From NCBI RefSeq assembly GCF_963677305.1, contig NZ_OY781925.1:309501-373500 (forward strand): a DNA stretch of 64,000 nucleotides, given 5' to 3'. The first letter of the stretch is position 1. Every line of letters begins with the position of its first letter. Below the pieces are notes generated by a model, which was not told the DNA's origin, made no database searches, and saw only the letters and a program-made list of their open reading frames with translations. The position numbers and the translations under genes were made by a program. This document shows positions 59,948 through 64,000 of the stretch, piece by piece. The stretch comes from an uncultured Holophaga sp. Its GTDB lineage: Bacteria > Acidobacteriota > Holophagae > Holophagales > Holophagaceae.

Positions 59948-60178
59948 AAAAGCCCATGCACCCCGATGAACCACGATTGCCCCGACAGACCGGGGCACGC
60001 TCGCGTGACCCTGGCTGCCCCTCACCCGCTGAACGCGGACGGTCCCCGTCCGCCCCCGCGCAGCGGGGCGTCCAGGCGGGGCACCCCAGTCACCCGAGCC
60101 GCACCCATCCGATCTTTCATCCGTGCTCATCCGTGGCCGACCTGCTTTTCAGCTTTTCGTCCTTCTGCTTTCATCCCC
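59948..60178 (+). repeat. Palindromic dispersed repeat, copy C (left half deleted)
   Basis: 231 nt. A short left arm (AAAAGCCCATGCACCCCGATG) jumps directly to GGGGCACGCTCGCGTGACCCTGG, so about 80 nt of the full-length form are missing. The core from GAACGCGGACGG (60031) onwards is nearly identical to copies B and D. The right end has TTTTCAGCTTTTCGTCC and TTTCATCCCC. It lies in the divergent gap between SPFH and 60265 genes. Confidence 0.85.
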
Positions 60179-60252
60179 GTTCCTCACGATACATCCCCGG
60201 CGCCTTGTCTTTTCCCCGGGCAGGGCACCCCGATACGGCTCCCCCCTGGTGC

Positions 60253-60258
60253 TAGAAT
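60253..60258 (+). promoter_or_regulatory. Putative extended -10 giving a leaderless transcript
   Basis: TGCTAGAAT ends 6 nt before the ATG at 60265, with no SD. The spacing matches those before amgK and the alkyltransferase gene. Confidence 0.45.
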
Positions 60259-60264
60259 TTCGCC

Positions 60265-60483
60265 ATGCTTCCAGAAGAGCGTCGCAAACAGGGCAGTTCC
60301 CGGATCATCCGACTCCACCAGTCCGGGAGCGCAGGTCTGGATCTGGACCCTGAGTCCACCCCCCAGAGCCGCATGGAATCCCTTTGGGACCTCACCCTCG
60401 AGTACCTCGCATGGACCCGACCCCATGAGCGTGAATCCAGACTTCAGAGATCTGTTTGCCGCATTGAACGCCGCAGAGGCTGA
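60265..60483 (+). CDS. Small protein overlapping a nucleotidyltransferase gene
   Basis: 72 residues: MLPEERRKQGSSRIIRLH, then SRMESLWDLTLEYLAW and a basic end RLQRSVCRIERRRG. I recall short proteins with the same pattern ((M)xxLWxLTxExxA... SRLxRxVxRI) beside DUF6036-type nucleotidyltransferases. A -10 lies 6 nt before the ATG. Its last 59 bases overlap the next gene in another frame, and both proteins look family-like across the overlap. It may be the partner of the nucleotidyltransferase in a toxin-antitoxin-like module; this is inference. Confidence 0.6.
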   Translation: MLPEERRKQGSSRIIRLHQSGSAGLDLDPESTPQSRMESLWDLTLEYLAWTRPHERESRLQRSVCRIERRRG

Positions 60484-60883
60484 CTTCCTGCTGGTCGGCG
60501 GCTATGCCTTGGCCGTCCACGGCGTCCCTCGCTTCACCAAGGATCTTGACATCTGGCTTCGGGCCGACACCACCAATGCCCCCAAGGTCTGGCGGGCCCT
60601 TGAAGAGTTCGGCGCACCCTTCGGCGATCTCACCCTCGAAGACCTCTCCTCCTCCGGCATCGTCTTCCAGATGGGCCTACCCCCCAACCGGATCGACCTC
60701 CTCACCTCCATCGATGGCATTGACTTCCAGGAAGCCTGGGAGCATCGCCTCACCTCGGCCTACGGCGACCAGCCCGTCGCCGTCATCGGTATCGACGACC
60801 TCATCCGCAACAAGCGGGCCACCGGCAGACCCCAGGATGCCCTGGATGCCGAAACCCTGAGCCAGACCCGGGAAAGCCGTTGA
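60425..60883 (+). CDS. DUF6036/AbiEii-like nucleotidyltransferase
   Basis: 152 residues. FLLVGGYALAVHGVPRFTKDLDIWLRAD carries the nucleotidyltransferase GG and D-x-D metal-binding pair (D40/D42), typical of DUF6036/AbiEii-like enzymes. PPNRIDLLTSIDGIDFQEAW supplies the third acidic residue. VAVIGIDDLIRNKRATGRPQDALDAETL closes the domain. Related proteins are often components of toxin-antitoxin or abortive-infection modules. It starts inside the upstream small ORF. No known HEPN partner is near. Repeat copy D begins 28 nt after its stop. Confidence 0.85.
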   Translation: MSVNPDFRDLFAALNAAEADFLLVGGYALAVHGVPRFTKDLDIWLRADTTNAPKVWRALEEFGAPFGDLTLEDLSSSGIVFQMGLPPNRIDLLTSIDGIDFQEAWEHRLTSAYGDQPVAVIGIDDLIRNKRATGRPQDALDAETLSQTRESR

Positions 60884-60911
60884 GCCACTGCCGGGGATGA
60901 ACGGGGAACAC

Positions 60912-61210
60912 GGGGATGAAAAGCTGAAAAGCCTTGTGTCCGCCGATGCACGCCGATAGACGCAGATGGGACCCGACCCACCCTGGGGGACTGGGATGAC
61001 CCGCCTGGGACAGGTTCAGAGGGAGAGGGTCAGACAGGGCGCGCTGGCGTGCCCCTGCCTGACCCTCGCCCTCTGAACGCGGACGGTCCCCGTCCGCCCC
61101 CGCGCAGCGGGGCGTCCAGGCGGGGCACCCCAGTCACCCGAGCCGCACCCATCCGATCTTTCATCCGTGCGAATCCGTGCTCATCCGTGGCTGACCTGCT
61201 TTTCAGCTCT
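60912..61210 (+). repeat. Palindromic dispersed repeat, copy D (full length)
   Basis: About 299 nt. Left end GGGGATGAAAAGCTGAAAAGC (60912-60932) is the reverse complement of the ideal right end; the right end here is GCTTTTCAGCTC. It has the full set of arms, GGTTCAGAGGGAGAGGG pairing with CCCTCTGAAC, and a core from 61075 nearly identical to copy C. It sits between two convergent stop codons, 28 nt after the nucleotidyltransferase and 6 nt before the fabI stop. Confidence 0.9.
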
Positions 61211-61216
61211 CCAGCC

Positions 61217-61981
61217 TCAGTCGGCCATGATGCTGAAGCCGCCGTCCACGTAGAGCACCTGACCGGTCACGCCCCGGCCCATCTCGCTCAGCAGGAAGAG
61301 AGCGGCATCCCCCACCTCGGCCTGATCGGTGTCCTTGCGCAGCGGCGTACGGCTGCGGTGGTGGCGCATCATCGAACCGAAGCCCGAGATCCCCGAGGCC
61401 GCCAGGGTCTTGATGGGGCCGGCGGAGATGGCGTTCACCCGGATGCCCTCGGGGCCCAGATCAGCGGCCAGGTACCGCACACTGGCCTCCAGGGAAGCCT
61501 TGGCCACACCCATGACGTTGTAGTTGGGCACCACCCGCTCGGCCCCCAGGTAGGACAGGGTCAGGATGCTGCCCCCGGCACTCATCAGGGGATGGGCGCT
61601 CTGGGCCAGGGCCGTGAGGCTGTAGGACGAGATGTCGTGAGCCATGCGGAAGTCCTCACGGCTGGTGGCCACGAACTGCCCCTCCAGGGCCGTCCGGGGT
61701 GCGAAGGCGGCGGCATGGACCACGAAGTCCAGGGTGCCCCACTCCTGCTTGAGCTGCTCAAAGGCCATGACAATCTGCTTGTCCGAGGTCAGGTCCAGCT
61801 GCATGAGCATGGGGTTGTTCAGCTCATCCGCCAGCTCCTGCACATTCTTCTTGAGGCGGTCGTTCTGGTAGCTGAGGGCCAGCTGGGCCCCCTGCTCCGA
61901 GAGCTTCTGGGTGATGCCCCAGGCGATGGACCACTTGTTGGCCACGCCCACGATCAGACCGCGCTTTCCTTGCATCAACAT
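61217..61981 (-). CDS. fabI: Enoyl-[acyl-carrier-protein] reductase (NADH), FabI
   Basis: 254 residues of the short-chain dehydrogenase fold. GKRGLIVGVANKWSIAWGITQKL is the FabI cofactor loop. The catalytic Tyr and Lys lie in SYLGAERVVPNYNVMGVAKASLEASVRYLA (Tyr-x6-Lys), identical in pattern to E. coli FabI. The C-terminus GVTGQVLYVDGGFSIM is typical. It completes fatty-acid elongation and is the triclosan target. ATG 61981 has GGAGG upstream; two further in-frame starts are close. Flanked by repeat copies D and E. Confidence 0.97.
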   Translation of the reverse strand: MLMQGKRGLIVGVANKWSIAWGITQKLSEQGAQLALSYQNDRLKKNVQELADELNNPMLMQLDLTSDKQIVMAFEQLKQEWGTLDFVVHAAAFAPRTALEGQFVATSREDFRMAHDISSYSLTALAQSAHPLMSAGGSILTLSYLGAERVVPNYNVMGVAKASLEASVRYLAADLGPEGIRVNAISAGPIKTLAASGISGFGSMMRHHRSRTPLRKDTDQAEVGDAALFLLSEMGRGVTGQVLYVDGGFSIMAD

Positions 61982-62117
61982 AGAGCCTCCTTCAAGGCAG
62001 TTGATCAGCATAGCAAAGCCCGGCTTCTTTCCGAACCAGGGCAGAAATCACGAATGTGAAGGACACCCCTGCGCCCTGGAACGACGTAGCGGGTCAGCCG
62101 GTATGGACGGGGAACCC

Positions 62118-62424
62118 GGAGATGAAAGGCTGAAAAGCCTTGGGTCCGCCGATGCACGCCCGATATACGCCGATGGGGCCTGACCCACCCTGGGTAACTG
62201 GGAGACCCCGCCTGGGACAGGTTCAGGGAGGGGTTCGGCCCGTGGACGCGCTGGCGCGTCTCAGGGCAGCACCCCTACCTGAACGCGGACGGTCACCGTC
62301 CGCCCCCGCGCAGCGGGGCGCCCAGGCGGGACCTCCCGGTCACCCGAACCGCACCCATCCCGGCTTTTATCCGTGCGCATCCGTGCTCATCCGTGGCTGA
62401 TGGGCTTTTCAGCCGTGCACCCCC
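62118..62424 (+). repeat. Palindromic dispersed repeat, copy E (full length)
   Basis: About 307 nt. The left end GGAGATGAAAGGCTGAAAAGCC pairs with the right end GGGCTTTTCAGCC. It is more diverged in the first arm (TTCAGGGAGGGGTTCGGCCCG), but the core from 62281 is the same apart from a few bases. It lies between fabI (5' end 136 nt away) and the end of the Uma2 gene (11 nt away). The gap 61982-62117 shows nothing further. Confidence 0.88.
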
Positions 62425-62435
62425 GGTCCCCTCTC

Positions 62436-62987
62436 TCAGTCTCCGCCCAGGGGGATCTCCAGACGGTCGCCCAGCAGGGCCACGGTGCTGCCCCAGGCGA
62501 TGCGCGCCTTCTCCTGGTAGCGCCCCTCCACCAGGTACAGCAGGATTCCCAGCCGCTCATCAGGGTCCACGATCAGATACTCAGGCACCCCGGCGGCCTC
62601 ATAGGCCCAGCGCTTGATGCTGTGATCCTTCCCGGCGGTACTGGGGCTGAGGATCTCCACCACCAGATCCGGGGCCCCTTCGATACCCCGGGAGCTGATC
62701 TTGGCGGGATCGCAGACCACCACCAGATCAGGAATGAAGACCCCGGCAGGCAGAAAGACATCAATGGGAGCCGCGATCACCTCGCAAGCTCCCCCAGCGC
62801 ACCTCGCCTTCCGCTGCCCCAGGGCATTGAAGAGAATCGCCGTCAGCTGGGTCGCGGCCTTCTGGTGGGCATAGCTGGGCGAGGGCGTCATGTCATAGGC
62901 GATCCCGTCGATCAGCTCCCAGCGGCCTTCCCAGGTCCGCCAGTCTTCAAGGGTATAGCCCGAACGCCCAGGCTGCGGGAGCTTCAT
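62436..62987 (-). CDS. Uma2-family (DUF820) putative restriction endonuclease
   Basis: 183 residues. YTLEDWRTWEGRWELIDGIAYDMTPSPSYAHQKAATQL is the family N-terminus. The PD-(D/E)xK-like catalytic part is FIPDLVVVCD and DLVVEILSPSTAGKDHSIKRWAYEAAGVPEYLIVDP. Uma2 proteins are abundant in some phyla and of uncertain role; many are solitary. The ATG at 62987 has GGAGGA 7 nt upstream. Flanked on both sides by palindromic repeats. Confidence 0.9.
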   Translation of the reverse strand: MKLPQPGRSGYTLEDWRTWEGRWELIDGIAYDMTPSPSYAHQKAATQLTAILFNALGQRKARCAGGACEVIAAPIDVFLPAGVFIPDLVVVCDPAKISSRGIEGAPDLVVEILSPSTAGKDHSIKRWAYEAAGVPEYLIVDPDERLGILLYLVEGRYQEKARIAWGSTVALLGDRLEIPLGGD

Positions 62988-63079
62988 GCCTGTCTCCTCC
63001 GGGGATCCAGACATGATCGCATGCCGGAATCCGCATGGAAGAAACCCATCCGACCACGGCGGGGAAAACCAGATCATCC

Positions 63080-63303
63080 GGGGATGAAAAGCTGAAAAGC
63101 CTTTTGGCCACAGATGCGCACAGATATCCACGGATGGGTCACGACCCGCCCAGGGTGACTGGGAGGACCCGCCTGGGACAGGTTCAGGGAGGGCCTCCCC
63201 GTCACCCGAGCCGCACCCATCCCGGCTTTTATCGGCGTGCATCTGCGTCCATCGGCGGACGATTCGCTTTTCAGCTTTTCATCCTTACTTCTTTTCATCC
63301 CCG
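63080..63303 (+). repeat. Palindromic dispersed repeat, copy F (core deleted)
   Basis: About 224 nt. Both ends are well kept: GGGGATGAAAAGCTGAAAAGCC at the left, and GCTTTTCAGCTTTTCATCC then CTTTTCATCCCC at the right. The middle jumps from TTCAGGGAGGG straight to CCCCGTCACCCGAGCCGC, so the double-hairpin core of copies B-E is missing. It fills the divergent gap between the Uma2 gene and the TPR gene. Confidence 0.85.
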
Positions 63304-63362
63304 TGCATCCCCGACTCCCCAGGCATTTTCCCGGTCTCAACCCCAGTCCCTCCCGGTCCTTC

Positions 63363-63368
63363 TATACT
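63363..63368 (+). promoter_or_regulatory. Putative -10 element giving a leaderless transcript
   Basis: TATACT ends 6 nt before the ATG at 63375, and no SD is visible between them. Confidence 0.45.
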
Positions 63369-63374
63369 TTCATC

Positions 63375-64000
63375 ATGGTCCGCCTGGCCCCCCTTCTCCT
63401 GACCCCCCTTTCCCTGCTCGCCCAGGCCCAGACGCCCTACCAGCCCCGGACCGACCTGGACAACAGCCGCTACCTCAAGGCCTACCGCGACGCCGAAGCC
63501 CAGCTCAAGGCCAATCCCGGCAACGCCCTCGCCTGGGCCGCCAAATCCCAGGCCCTCTCCGCCATGGTCCGCAGCTGGGAAGCCAAGAGCTGCGCCGACA
63601 AAGCCCTCAGCCTCCAGCCCGGCCTCGCCGATGGCCTCCTGGCCCGGGGCATGGCCCGCGCCGGCATCGCCATCCAGCAGCGCAACCTCAGCAGCCTGCG
63701 CGGCGTGGGCGCCGCCATGGACGACCTGCGAGCCGCCGTGGCCGCCGACCCCAGCCTGGTCAGCGCCTGGATGAGCCTGGGCCTGGGCTACCAGCAGCTC
63801 CCCGGCATCCTGGGCGGCTCCACCCGCAAGGCCCTCCAGTGCGCCGAGAGCCTGCGCCGGGTCAACGGCCCCCGGGCCGACCTCCTCCAGGGCACCATCC
63901 TCTCCATGGACGGCCGCTGGAACGAAGCCCTCCCCTACTTCGGCCGCGCCCTGGCCACCGCCCCCGGCGATGCCGAGATCGTCTACGGCTACCTGGACGC
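63375..64000 (+). CDS. Secreted TPR protein, 5' part (cut by window end)
   Basis: The ATG at 63375 opens a frame that runs to the window edge without a stop (208 full codons). A signal peptide MVRLAPLLLTPLSLLAQAQ is followed by TPR-like helix pairs: YRDAEAQLKANPGNALAWAAKSQALSAM, CADKALSLQPGLADGLLARGMA, DDLRAAVAADPSLVSAWMSLGLGYQQL, and WNEALPYFGRALATAPGDAEIVYGYL. About four to five repeats are visible. Similar exported TPR proteins act in envelope assembly or secretion. Family unknown. The start has a -10 6 nt upstream and no SD. Confidence 0.85.
   Translation, partial: MVRLAPLLLTPLSLLAQAQTPYQPRTDLDNSRYLKAYRDAEAQLKANPGNALAWAAKSQALSAMVRSWEAKSCADKALSLQPGLADGLLARGMARAGIAIQQRNLSSLRGVGAAMDDLRAAVAADPSLVSAWMSLGLGYQQLPGILGGSTRKALQCAESLRRVNGPRADLLQGTILSMDGRWNEALPYFGRALATAPGDAEIVYGYLD

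Noticed and set aside
58700..60883. 727-codon plus-strand frame spanning repeats B and C and the SPFH gene
   Set aside because: It reads through non-coding repeats and antisense of the SPFH gene; only the last 152 codons (from 60425) are a real gene.
58668..63303. CRISPR array
   Set aside because: Repeats are about 300 bp, internally palindromic and separated by whole genes, not short direct repeats with uniform spacers.
58668..63303. Insertion sequence
   Set aside because: Terminal inverted repeats exist but no transposase ORF is inside any copy; treated as a non-autonomous repeat.

Overview
The window is GC-rich (roughly two thirds G+C by eye), densely coding and mostly housekeeping. It looks chromosomal, from a free-living, flagellated, Gram-negative-type bacterium: lipoproteins, an MsbA-like exporter, MltB, FabI and a SiaABCD signalling operon are present. 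Gene content (FrzS/AglZ-like pseudo-receiver protein, one-polypeptide PurL/PurQ, split GcvPA/GcvPB, ThyX, tandem FliW) fits Acidobacteriota, probably class Holophagae (Holophaga/Geothrix relatives). That placement is an inference, not a database result. Four exact or near-exact parS palindromes suggest that the window is near the replication origin.

Layout. 1-4.9 kb: 3' end of riboflavin synthase, an internally deleted CorA/ZntB-like gene, an orphan T6SS baseplate gene tssF, tRNA-His, and an HtrA protease. 5-11.6 kb: pseudo-receiver coiled-coil protein, CBS-domain membrane protein, MurU-AmgK cell-wall recycling pair, an exported unknown protein and pyrE. 11.7-18.4 kb: giant purL, a repeat-bearing intergenic region, Hpt and DUF4388/TPR proteins, and RNase III. 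18.4-25.8 kb: a run of co-directional genes (HisA-like protein lacking both catalytic aspartates, helical-repeat protein, lipoprotein, ECF sigma factor, membrane anti-sigma candidate, TPR/HEAT protein), then an MsbA-type ABC exporter interrupted by a one-base frameshift. 25.8-34.6 kb: queA, a DUF192 protein, thyX, a transaldolase-like enzyme, a secreted subtilase plus partner lipoprotein, and metA. 34.6-41.9 kb: phosphate-binding-like protein, mltB, a MoxR ATPase, LysM/M23 endopeptidase, a lipoprotein and purine nucleoside phosphorylase.

41.9-50.8 kb carries two regulatory groups on the minus strand: tandem-FliW, CsrA and a tiny YjfB-like motility protein; and a complete siaA-siaB-siaC-siaD c-di-GMP operon with a TSUP transporter gene attached. 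49.1-58.7 kb: a secreted phosphoesterase, ruvX, an alkyltransferase, a VanZ-like gene, ftsQ-ftsA-ftsZ, a HAD phosphatase and gcvPA-gcvPB.

The last 5.3 kb (58.7-64.0 kb) differs in style. SPFH protein, an overlapping two-gene nucleotidyltransferase module, fabI, a Uma2-type nuclease and a truncated TPR gene are each separated by one copy of a roughly 300-bp, highly palindromic, non-coding repeat (five copies, four with a near-identical core in the same orientation). This repeat family, the CsrA/tandem-FliW cluster and the FrzS-like protein are the most interesting parts of the window.
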